Shown in pieces: positions 27,533-37,708 of a DNA stretch of 40,535 bases. Under the pieces are notes generated by a model, which worked only from the letters and a program-made list of their open reading frames with translations, was not told the origin of the DNA and searched no databases. Numbering within the stretch: position 1 is the stretch's first letter; each line of letters opens with the position of its first letter. The position numbers and the translations under genes are program-made. The DNA is from Streptomyces cahuitamycinicus (GTDB taxonomy: Bacteria > Actinomycetota > Actinomycetes > Streptomycetales > Streptomycetaceae), in assembly GCF_002891435.1 (NCBI RefSeq), contig NZ_POUC01000024.1:1-40535 (forward strand), given 5' to 3'.

Positions 27533-28822
27533 TCACCCCTCCAGCAGCTTCTGCCCCACGTACTCGCCCTCGGCGGCCCCGCCCGGCACCGCGAACAGCC
27601 CGCTCGACTCGTGCCGGATGAACTGCGACAGGGCGTCGCCGCGGTCGAGCTTGCGCTGCACCGGCACGAAGCCGCGCAGCGGATCGGCCTGCCAGCAGAT
27701 GAAGAGCAGGCCCGCGTCGGGTACCCCGTCGGGGTCGATGCCGTCGTGGAAGGAGAACGGGCGGCGGAGCATCGCAGCGCCGCCGTTCTGGTCGGGCCGT
27801 GTGATGCGGGCGTGGGCGTTGATCGGGACGACCAGGTTGCCCTTGACGTCCGTCTTCTCCAGGTCCATCGCGGTCGTCTCCGTGCCCCCGGACAGGGCCG
27901 CCCCGTCGGACTTGCGGCGCCCGATCACGTCCTCCTGCGCCCTGACGGACAGCTTCTCCCAGTCGTCCAGGAGCATGCGGATCCGGCGTACGACGGCGTA
28001 GGAGCCGTTCGCCATCCAGGCCGGTTCACCCTTTTCGGGGACGAAGATGCGCTGGTCGAAGTCGGGCTCGCTCGGTTTGGGATTGCGGGTGCCGTCGATC
28101 TGGCCCATCAGGTTGCGGGCCGTCATGGGGTGGGAGGTGGCGCCGGGTGAGCGGTTGAAGCCGTTCATCTGCCACCGCACCTTGGCGGCCCGGCCCGCGT
28201 CCTTCTGGATCGCGCGCAGGGCGTGGAAGGCGACCAGGGCGTCGTTGGCGCCGATCTGCACCCAGAGATCGCCGTTGCTGCGGTTCTTGTCGAGGTGGTC
28301 CGAGGAGAACTCGGGCAGCGGGTCCAGGGCGCTGGGCCGCTGCTTCTCCAGACCCGTCCGGGCGAAGAAGCTGTGGCCGAATCCGAAGGTGATCGTCAGG
28401 GACGAGGGTCCGGCGTCGCGGGCCACGTCGGTGTCCTCGTGAGGGCTCGGCTCGCCCGCCATCAGCCGCCGGGCCGTCTGTGACCAGCGGCGGAGCAGGG
28501 CGGCGGCCTCTTTGCGCCCGGCGCCCGCCGCCAGGTCGAAGGCCACGACGTGGCCGCGTGCCTGGAGGCCGTCGGTGATGCCGGGCTGATGTTTCCCGTG
28601 AAACATCGCCCGGTCCGTACCGAGCGAGGTGAGCGGAGCCGCGGCTTCGGAGGGAGCGGCGGCGTACCCCACGGCGGCGCCCGCCGTGCCGAGGACGAGC
28701 CCGGTGGCACCGGCGGTGCCGAGCAGCCGCCGCCGTGAGATGTCCTCGTGCGCCGGTGCCGCTTTACTCTCCCGCGGGGGGACCTCGGGGGTACGGGCCT
28801 TCGGAAGGGACTGGTCAGGCAT
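27533..28822 (-). CDS. dtpA: Tat-exported DyP-type haem peroxidase
   Basis: The 429-aa protein carries a twin-arginine signal (SRRRLLG at 29-35, then a hydrophobic stretch), so it is exported folded with haem. DyP hallmarks are IDGTRNP (the catalytic GXXDG-type segment) and a distal His in NAHARI. In Streptomyces lividans, the peroxidase DtpA encoded beside sco, ecuC and copCD supports maturation of the copper radical oxidase GlxA; the gene order here matches. EfeB-type annotation is the alternative, but no EfeU/EfeO neighbours are present. The coding strand contains a one-mismatch parS. It follows copCD with a 6-bp gap. Confidence 0.9.
   Translation of the reverse strand: MPDQSLPKARTPEVPPRESKAAPAHEDISRRRLLGTAGATGLVLGTAGAAVGYAAAPSEAAAPLTSLGTDRAMFHGKHQPGITDGLQARGHVVAFDLAAGAGRKEAAALLRRWSQTARRLMAGEPSPHEDTDVARDAGPSSLTITFGFGHSFFARTGLEKQRPSALDPLPEFSSDHLDKNRSNGDLWVQIGANDALVAFHALRAIQKDAGRAAKVRWQMNGFNRSPGATSHPMTARNLMGQIDGTRNPKPSEPDFDQRIFVPEKGEPAWMANGSYAVVRRIRMLLDDWEKLSVRAQEDVIGRRKSDGAALSGGTETTAMDLEKTDVKGNLVVPINAHARITRPDQNGGAAMLRRPFSFHDGIDPDGVPDAGLLFICWQADPLRGFVPVQRKLDRGDALSQFIRHESSGLFAVPGGAAEGEYVGQKLLEG
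28591..28604. promoter_or_regulatory. parS-like site with one mismatch, inside dtpA
   Basis: GTTTCCCGTGAAAC differs from the perfect palindrome by A to C at position 6. The surrounding ATGTTTCCCGTGAAACAT keeps the wider symmetry. The minus frame reads it as MFHGKH, comparable to the MFHVK encoded by a perfect site in the same frame. Binding may be weaker. Confidence 0.5.
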
Positions 28823-28828
28823 GGTCGT

Positions 28829-30850
28829 TCAGCCGATCTGAGCGTTCTTGGAGACGGTCACCTCGTCGATGTCGGAGGTCCTCACGGTCACGTCGACCTG
28901 CCAGTCTCCGGCCAGGGGGATCTGCACTCCGTTCGCCGACCAGTGTCCGGTGGCGATGTGGTCGGGGACGACGGGCAGGGGCCCGATGTCCTTGGCCTTG
29001 AGGGTGAACTCGACCTTCACCTCGGGGATGTCGAAGGCCCTTCCGTTGGGCCGCTCCACGAAGACGTGCATCTCGTTGTCGCCGACGCGTGCGGGGTCGA
29101 GGTCGATCGTGACGATGCCCTTGCCGTCCTCGCCTCCGGTGTCGAACGGCATGTTCAGGGTCAGCGCCCCGGACGCGCCCGTGCCGGACGAGGCGGACGC
29201 GGAGGACGAGGAGGCCGCCTTGGCCTCCTGCTCGGTGCGTCCCGGCTCGGTCTGCGTCAGCACGGTGGTGACGGCGAGCAGCACGACCGCGATGCCGGCC
29301 TCGGCCAGCACGGAGCGCCGCAGTCCGAAGCGGTTCGGGTCGGCGTCCCGCATCCGCTTCTGCCGTGCGGCGTCCCGGGCGGCCTGCTGCCGGGCGAGTT
29401 GTGCGGCGCGTTCGGTGCCGGGGTGCTCGTCGGTGCCGAGGTCGCTGTCGCCCTCCGCGGGGGCGTCCCCGTCGCCGGTGGCGGTGATGTCGGCGTCACC
29501 GGCGGTCTCAGACCCCGCGCCGACCCGTTCCTTCTCGCGTACCACCGCTGCCTCGGCCGGTGCCGTCTCCGCCAGCCGTCCCGTCCACCGGCGCGAGATC
29601 CACGCGACGCCGACCATGACGACGACGAGGCCGATCTTGGCCAGCAGGACCTGGCCGTAGCGGGTGTCGGTGAAGGCCGACCAGGAGCCGAGCTGGCGCC
29701 AGGACTGGTACGTGCCGGTCGCGATGAGGACGAGGACGCTGCCGAAGGCGACCTGGGAGAAGCGGCGTACAGCCGGTCGATCGACAGGCGTATCGGCTGG
29801 TGCGCGGTACAGGGCGACCAGGAGCGCGCCCAGTCCGCCGAGCCAGGCGGCGACGGCCAGCAGATGGAGCACGTCGACCGGCATGGCGATGCCCGCCTGG
29901 AGGCCGACCGAGGCGTGCTCGGACATCGCCCAGCTCGCCGCGAGCCCGGCCGCCACGACGATGCCGCCGATCGAGAGCCCGAAGGTCAGGTCCCGCTTCT
30001 CCTGGGCGTCCTCCTCTGGATCAGACTGCCGGCGCGAAGCGCCGTCGGTCAGGGTGGTGGAGGGAGACGGGCGGGCGTACGCCCCGAAGAGCACGGCGAT
30101 GAACAGGGCCGCCGCGGCGAGGAGCAGCAGCCGGGACACCAGGGCCGCGCCGGTCTTGGTCTGGAGCACCTGTCCGAGCAGGGACAGGTCGAAGATGTCG
30201 GCGGCCTTCCCGGAGCCCGTGAAGGAGCCGCGCAGCAGCAGCAGGGCGAGGGTCGCCGCAGTGAGCGCGACCCATCCGGAGACGACGAACCGCTGCACGG
30301 GCCGTACCCCGGCACCGCGCCGCCAGCAGGCGAGCACGAAGGCGGCGCCGCCGGCCATCACGGTGAACCCGGCGTACGACACGTAGCGGCCGAAGCGGTA
30401 CAGCCAGCCGACGATCCCGTCGTCGGCGGACTGCCCGGAGACCGACACGGACGTCTTGGAGGGGGCGCCGATGGAGAAGGTGTAGGCGCCGGCGACGGGG
30501 TGGCTGTCCGCCGAGACGACCTGGTAGGCCACGGTGTAGGTGCCGTCGGGCAGGCCCGAGTGCAGCGGAACGGCGTACGTCGTGCCGCTGACGTTGGAGG
30601 GCTTGCCGGTGTCGACGCGCTTGCCCTCGGGGTCGAGCACGCGCAGCGAGTCGTCGGACAGCGCGACCTGCTCGGAGAAGGTGAGCGAGATCCGGGCCGG
30701 GGCCTTGTCGACCACCGCCCCCTGACCGGGGTCGCTGCCGGTCACCGCGGCGTGCGCGGAGGCCGGGCCGGCTCCGGCGAGGAGTGCGCAGGCCGCGGCC
30801 AGGAGCAGCAGCACCAGTGTCCGGACCCGGGGGGCGATGGTCAGCGTCAC
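28829..30850 (-). CDS. copCD: CopC-CopD fusion copper protein
   Basis: The 673-aa protein starts with a signal peptide (about 1-32, ending ASA), so the mature chain begins with H33, the expected N-terminal copper-binding His of a CopC domain. CopC continues to about residue 125 (SADSHPVAGAYTFSIG holds further ligands). Next is a CopD-like membrane domain with about eight helices, and a C-terminal soluble ~120-residue domain of YtkA-like character after a charged linker. It moves copper across or at the membrane. GTG 30850 has GGAGGGACC before it. The gene follows ecuC and overlaps nothing. Confidence 0.9.
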   Translation of the reverse strand: MTLTIAPRVRTLVLLLLAAACALLAGAGPASAHAAVTGSDPGQGAVVDKAPARISLTFSEQVALSDDSLRVLDPEGKRVDTGKPSNVSGTTYAVPLHSGLPDGTYTVAYQVVSADSHPVAGAYTFSIGAPSKTSVSVSGQSADDGIVGWLYRFGRYVSYAGFTVMAGGAAFVLACWRRGAGVRPVQRFVVSGWVALTAATLALLLLRGSFTGSGKAADIFDLSLLGQVLQTKTGAALVSRLLLLAAAALFIAVLFGAYARPSPSTTLTDGASRRQSDPEEDAQEKRDLTFGLSIGGIVVAAGLAASWAMSEHASVGLQAGIAMPVDVLHLLAVAAWLGGLGALLVALYRAPADTPVDRPAVRRFSQVAFGSVLVLIATGTYQSWRQLGSWSAFTDTRYGQVLLAKIGLVVVMVGVAWISRRWTGRLAETAPAEAAVVREKERVGAGSETAGDADITATGDGDAPAEGDSDLGTDEHPGTERAAQLARQQAARDAARQKRMRDADPNRFGLRRSVLAEAGIAVVLLAVTTVLTQTEPGRTEQEAKAASSSSASASSGTGASGALTLNMPFDTGGEDGKGIVTIDLDPARVGDNEMHVFVERPNGRAFDIPEVKVEFTLKAKDIGPLPVVPDHIATGHWSANGVQIPLAGDWQVDVTVRTSDIDEVTVSKNAQIG

Positions 30851-30863
30851 AGCGGTCCCTCCC

Positions 30864-31337
30864 TCAGTGTCCGGTCTTCGGGGTGTAGGTCGCGGGCTTC
30901 ACCGGCATCTCGACCTTCATGGGGCCGGAGTGGGCGAAGTGCAGCTCGACGGAGATCGTCTGGCCTTCCTTCGGTTTGCGCTTGAGCTGCTCGAACATCA
31001 GGTGGTCGCCGCCGCTCTTCAGCTCCAGCCGGCCGTCGGCGGGGATCTTCAGGCTCTTGACCTCCCGCATGGCTCCGTCGACGGTCTCGTGCACGGTGAC
31101 CTGCCCGGCGATGTCGCTGGTGACCGAGGTCAGGTCATCGGCGGCACCGCCCTTGTTGGTGACGGTGAGGAAGCCGGCCGCCATGCCGTCGGACACCGGC
31201 TGCGGCATGTACGCGGAGCCGACGGAGAGTTCCGCCTTCCCCGAGTCGCTGTCGACGCCGGAGTCCGAGCCGCCGCAGCCCGCGAGGGCCAGGGCTCCGG
31301 CTATGACGAGGGCGGCCGGGCCGAGCCTGGGCCTCAC
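30864..31337 (-). CDS. ecuC: PCuAC-type periplasmic/extracellular copper chaperone (ECuC)
   Basis: The 157-aa lipoprotein has a lipobox LALAGC with C21. The PCuAC fold is visible in AYMPQPVSDGMAAGFLTV, VHETVDGAMREVKSLKIP and GGDHLMFEQLK; the His/Met ligands (first motif reads HET rather than HEM) sit at those positions. These chaperones pass Cu(I) to Sco and oxidases. In S. lividans the equivalent ECuC works with Sco. GTG 31337 overlaps the sco stop in GTGA and GGGGGAG precedes it, so the two genes are translationally coupled. Confidence 0.9.
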   Translation of the reverse strand: MRPRLGPAALVIAGALALAGCGGSDSGVDSDSGKAELSVGSAYMPQPVSDGMAAGFLTVTNKGGAADDLTSVTSDIAGQVTVHETVDGAMREVKSLKIPADGRLELKSGGDHLMFEQLKRKPKEGQTISVELHFAHSGPMKVEMPVKPATYTPKTGH

Positions 31338-31987
31338 GGGTTCTCCCCCTTGACGATCTCGGGGAGGTCCTTGGTGTAGTCGTCGACGGTGGCGTCCTCG
31401 CCGTAGAGCACGTAGCCGCCGTCGGTCTTCGGGGAGAACGCGATGACCTGGGTGCCGTGCTCGGAGACGGGCTTGCCGTTCTTGTCCTTCTTGGTCGGCT
31501 CGATGGAGATGCCGAGGGTGCGGGCGCCGGCCTGGATGGTCGCGAAGTCGCCCGTGAGGCCGACGAAGCCGGGGTCGATGCCCTTGAGCCACTTGCCGAG
31601 CTCGGCCGAGGTGTCGCGTTCGGGGTCGGTGGTGACGAACACCACACGCAGCTCGTCCTGCTCGGCCTTGGGGAGCTGCTTCTTGGCGACGGCGATGTTG
31701 TTCATCGTCAGCGGGCAGACGTCGGGGCAGTGGGTGTAGCCGAAGTAGATCAGCGTGGGCTTGCCCTGGGTCTCCTTGCGGAGGTCGTACTTCTTGCCCT
31801 GCGTGTCGGTGAGGACCAGGTCCGGCTTCTCGAACGGCTTGTCGAGGACGGTGGCGGCCTTGTCGGCACCTGCCTCCTCCGACACCACGGCGACGGGCTT
31901 GTTGCTGTCGTCGCCGCTGCCGCAGGCGGTCAGGGTCAGGGAGGCGGCGGCGAGCAGAGCGGCCGCGGCGAAGGTCTTGGTGCGCAT
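31334..31987 (-). CDS. sco: Sco1/SenC-family copper chaperone lipoprotein
   Basis: The 217-aa product is a membrane-anchored thioredoxin-fold copper chaperone, with lipobox LTLTAC (C22), the CXXXC copper motif THCPDVCP (C87, C91) and the distal ligand H177 in SEHGTQ. Sco loads copper into the CuA site of cytochrome c oxidase and, in S. lividans, also serves GlxA/DtpA-linked development. ATG 31987 has GGGAC 9 nt upstream. It is 92 bp from ycnI and overlaps ecuC by 4 bases. Confidence 0.95.
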   Translation of the reverse strand: MRTKTFAAAALLAAASLTLTACGSGDDSNKPVAVVSEEAGADKAATVLDKPFEKPDLVLTDTQGKKYDLRKETQGKPTLIYFGYTHCPDVCPLTMNNIAVAKKQLPKAEQDELRVVFVTTDPERDTSAELGKWLKGIDPGFVGLTGDFATIQAGARTLGISIEPTKKDKNGKPVSEHGTQVIAFSPKTDGGYVLYGEDATVDDYTKDLPEIVKGENP

Positions 31988-32079
31988 AGAAAAATGTCCC
32001 AGATGTCGGTGACCCGGCACGCGCCGGGGTGCCTCGCGCGGAGGCGGGGATCCGGCGCGCGCCGTCAACGGAAGCAGCC

Positions 32080-32823
32080 TCAGGCGCTGGTGCGGCGACG
32101 CCCGGCGAGTACGCCGTAGGCGACACCCGCCGCGCCGACCACGATGCCGACGATGCCCAGTACGCGGGCGGTGGTGTCGGTGCCGTCGGAGGAGGCGGAG
32201 TCGGAGGCGGCCGTCTCGGCGGAGGCCTTCTCGGCCGACTTGGCGTCGGAGTCGTCACCGGCCGCCGAGTCGTGGTGCCCGTCCTCGGAGGCGGCGGACA
32301 GCTCCAGCACCGGGGCCGGGTTGTCGGGCTCCTCCTGGCCCTTTTGCGGCACCTCGATCCAGCGGACGACCTCCTTGTTGGAGTACGTCTGCAGGGCCTT
32401 GAAGACCAGCTCGTCGGTGTCCTCGGGCAGCTGGCCGACGGAGAGCGGGAACTTCTCGAAGTAGCCGGGCTCGATCCCCTTGCCGTCCGCGGTCCAGGTG
32501 ACCTTGGTGACGGCCTCGGTGATCTTCTCGCCGTGCATCTCCAGCGGCTTGTCCAGCTTGGACTTGGTGACCTTGATCTTCCAGCCGGGCATGGGCTCCG
32601 GCATGACGGAGGCCAGTGGGTGGTCGGTCGGGAAGTTGACCTCGAGCTTGGTGGTCGAGGCGTCGTCCCGTTCGTTGGGGACCTTGAAGTTCACGACCGC
32701 GTAGCCGCCCTTGGCGGCCGTGCCCTCGGGCTGCACGGTGACGTGCGCGAAAGCGGGGGCGGACAGGGCGAGGACGCTGACACCGGCGGCGGCACAGGCC
32801 GCGACGATACGGGAAGCCTTCAT
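32080..32823 (-). CDS. ycnI: YcnI-family (DUF1775) copper-binding protein
   Basis: The 247-aa protein has a signal peptide ending APAFA, so the mature chain starts with H27, the brace His known for copper binding in B. subtilis YcnI. The DUF1775 domain follows (HVTVQPEGTAAKGGYAVVNFKVPNE-like opening, PMPGWKIKV and TWTADG motifs), then a Ser/Asp/Ala-rich linker and a C-terminal TM helix with Arg tail, anchoring it to the membrane. GGAG lies 10 nt before ATG 32823. It belongs with the copper cluster downstream. Confidence 0.92.
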   Translation of the reverse strand: MKASRIVAACAAAGVSVLALSAPAFAHVTVQPEGTAAKGGYAVVNFKVPNERDDASTTKLEVNFPTDHPLASVMPEPMPGWKIKVTKSKLDKPLEMHGEKITEAVTKVTWTADGKGIEPGYFEKFPLSVGQLPEDTDELVFKALQTYSNKEVVRWIEVPQKGQEEPDNPAPVLELSAASEDGHHDSAAGDDSDAKSAEKASAETAASDSASSDGTDTTARVLGIVGIVVGAAGVAYGVLAGRRRTSA

Positions 32824-32907
32824 GGAAGGAGCACTCCGCTGTGATTCGGTCTGGATGTGGAAGGAGGAACGCGCGCACACGCGCGCGCCGCACGACGGCG
32901 GCCCCTC

Positions 32908-32923
32908 CTCCGCGGGAGCGGAG
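32908..32923 (-). terminator. Short hairpin between the membrane gene and ycnI
   Basis: CTCCGC (32908-32913) pairs with GCGGAG (32918-32923) around GGGA. It may separate the upstream membrane gene from ycnI; only 6 bp, so weak. The same spacer contains a 20-bp alternating purine-pyrimidine tract at 32869-32888. Confidence 0.35.
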
Positions 32924-32942
32924 TGGTGGTGATCGCGTCGCG

Positions 32943-33761
32943 TCAGGCGGCGAGGGCGAGTGCGGCTGCGGAAGCCGTGGAGGCCGGCGGGCCGCGCCGG
33001 ATGACCGTGTGCTGGAGGGCCATGGTGCGAGGCATCGGGAGTACGGGCCGCGCGGCGCACACCGGGCGCGGGCGGGCCGCGGGGGCTCGCGGGAACCCGG
33101 CGCGCAGGGCGCGTACCAGCGCCAGAGCGGCCCGCAGGGAACGCACGAGCGCCCCCTCGGCGACTCCTTGCGCCGACAGTTGCGTGAGCCGCAGCAGAGC
33201 CAGGTCGCCGTGGCGCAGCAGCCAGCCTGCGGCGAGCGCCGCGAGGACGTGGCCGAGCAGCATCGGCAGGGACGGCCAGAGCGAGGCCGACTCGGACACG
33301 GCGTCCGCGGGCAGATGCGTGTGCGCTCCCGGAGACGGCTGGATCCGGGCTTCGGTGAGGATCCTGTGGGCCTGTGCCGGGCTGATCGCCGCCGCCGTCG
33401 TGCCGCACAAGAACCGTGCGGCCTGCTGGACGAGTGCGGCATCGCTTCCGCCCGTCGGCACCGAGGGCGTGACGGCGGCCGTACCGTGCTGGCCGAGGCC
33501 GAACAGCGTGTGCAGCACCATCTGGCCGAACGCGAGCATTCCCGTGATCCCCGCCAGTGAGCGCACGCGCCCGGCGAGCGGGGCCGTCACCGCGATCACC
33601 CCGAGGAACCCGGCGCCCAGCGTCCACAGCGGAATGCCGTCGCAGGAGGCGATCGCGTGACCTGCCCCGGCCAGCACGACGCAGACCGCGGCGAACACCG
33701 CGGCCCGCAGGATCCGGAGCGTGTGTCCGGAGCGCGTCGCGCGCGCGTGGGGGGCAGACAT
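32943..33761 (-). CDS. Multi-pass membrane protein, function unknown
   Basis: The 272-aa product has four or five hydrophobic helices (about 15-40, 45-65, 75-95, 155-195) and a soluble, Ala/Arg-rich C-terminal tail of about 70 residues. It contains a His-containing loop (GAHTHLP). I do not recognise the family. Position one gene upstream of ycnI, on the same strand, suggests a tie to the copper cluster. ATG 33761 is chosen over one 10 codons upstream because the signal/TM region starts here; no clear ribosome-binding site is visible. Confidence 0.7.
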   Translation of the reverse strand: MSAPHARATRSGHTLRILRAAVFAAVCVVLAGAGHAIASCDGIPLWTLGAGFLGVIAVTAPLAGRVRSLAGITGMLAFGQMVLHTLFGLGQHGTAAVTPSVPTGGSDAALVQQAARFLCGTTAAAISPAQAHRILTEARIQPSPGAHTHLPADAVSESASLWPSLPMLLGHVLAALAAGWLLRHGDLALLRLTQLSAQGVAEGALVRSLRAALALVRALRAGFPRAPAARPRPVCAARPVLPMPRTMALQHTVIRRGPPASTASAAALALAA

Positions 33762-33873
33762 GGCGGGCTCATCATCGCACTGGCCCCGCAAGCACCGTGC
33801 GGCAGGTCCACAAGATGCCGTACGACCGGAACGTCACGCTCTGGTCCCGCACGCCCCCAGATGCGCCGATGTC

Positions 33874-33964
33874 TGCCCTCACATACACCGATCAGGACCA
33901 GCACGCATCCGCCGTATGGGCGGCGTCACGTCAACTTCACGCTTACACACGGGCAGTGAGGGCA
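33874..33964. promoter_or_regulatory. Widely spaced inverted repeat upstream of the RsbW-like gene
   Basis: TGCCCTCAC (33874-33882) and GTGAGGGCA (33956-33964) are perfect 9-nt inverted arms 73 bp apart. They lie in the 244-bp divergent region between the membrane gene and the RsbW-like gene. This could be a pair of operators for one regulator; no promoter is convincing here. Confidence 0.35.
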
Positions 33965-34005
33965 ATACGTAACGGTATGTCGAGCCGCAGCCAGGAGGCT
34001 GGAGC

Positions 34006-34470
34006 ATGAGCATCTGGTGGTCACTCCATCTGCGGCGCGAAGCTGCGAGCGTGCCGCTCGCCCGCCGCCTGCTGATCGGCACGATGGAGACCGCGGGCGT
34101 CGACCCCGACATCTCCTACGACCTGTCCGTCGCTCTCAGCGAGGCGTGCGCGAACGCCGTGGAGCACGGCGGGGACACAGGGCGTGGCCCCGGTTCGGAG
34201 GCGTACCGGGTCACCGCGTACCTCGACGGCGAGAAGTGCCGCATCGAGGTCGCCGACGCGGGCCCGGGATTCCCCGCGGCTTCCGCCGGACGGCCCCGTC
34301 CACCGGTTCGCCCCGCGCACTCCGACGCGGAGAACGGCAGGGGGCTGTGCCTCATCGAGGAACTCGCCGACCACGTCCGCATCGGGAACAAGTCAGGCCG
34401 GGGCGGAGCCGTGGTGAGCTTCGACAAAATTTTGAAGTGGCGTTCCGGCGCCCCGCTGATCGCGGTCTGA
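34006..34470 (+). CDS. RsbW/SpoIIAB-like ATP-binding protein (anti-sigma type)
   Basis: The 154-aa GHKL ATPase has the N-box SEACANAVEH (45-54), the G1 box DAGPGFP and the G2 box ENGRGLCLIEELAD. Such small stand-alone HATPase proteins in Streptomyces act as anti-sigma factors or regulatory kinases in partner-switching. No sigma factor or anti-anti-sigma gene is adjacent, so the partner is unknown; the SpoIIE-like protein 5 kb away is a candidate. ATG 34006 follows GGAGG 7 nt upstream. It converges on glyQS across the parS palindrome. Confidence 0.88.
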   Translation: MSIWWSLHLRREAASVPLARRLLIGTMETAGVDPDISYDLSVALSEACANAVEHGGDTGRGPGSEAYRVTAYLDGEKCRIEVADAGPGFPAASAGRPRPPVRPAHSDAENGRGLCLIEELADHVRIGNKSGRGGAVVSFDKILKWRSGAPLIAV

Positions 34471-34483
34471 CCTTCCCGGCGAG

Positions 34484-34509
34484 GGCGGTGTTTCACGTGA
34501 AACACCGCC
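34484..34509. promoter_or_regulatory. parS: parS (perfect) within a 26-bp palindrome; possible terminator
   Basis: GTTTCACGTGAAAC at 34490-34503 is a perfect parS. The symmetry extends by GGCGGT/ACCGCC to make a perfect 26-bp palindrome. It lies between the convergent stops of the RsbW-like gene (34470) and glyQS (34524). As RNA it could form a hairpin in either direction, so it may serve as a bidirectional terminator too. Confidence 0.88.
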
Positions 34510-34523
34510 TGTGACCGGCCGCC

Positions 34524-37517
<2,994 letters not shown>

Positions 37518-37626
37518 GATGATCGCGCCCGTTCCCCGAATCGGCCCGGCAAGGTCGGCCATGATCTCATACGTCAACTAACGCTGACCTGCTGTTTCTT
37601 GACCGAGGGGGCCGCGCGTCAAGCAT

Positions 37627-37708
37627 GTGGGGCGCCGGGCTGAGTCACGGTGCGGCTCCGCCGCCAGGGCGCGACCAGCCCCACGCACCCGCGGACGACA
37701 CTCAGCCC
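37627..37708 (-). promoter_or_regulatory. Interleaved inverted repeats in the pepP-glyQS gap
   Basis: GTGGGGC (37627-37633) matches GCCCCAC (37678-37684), and GGGCTGAGT (37637-37645) matches ACTCAGCCC (37700-37708), which overlaps the pepP stop. The order A-B-A'-B' allows either of two exclusive stems or a pseudoknot. The simplest reading is termination after pepP; it lies 110-190 nt upstream of glyQS. No T-box element is present. Confidence 0.4.
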
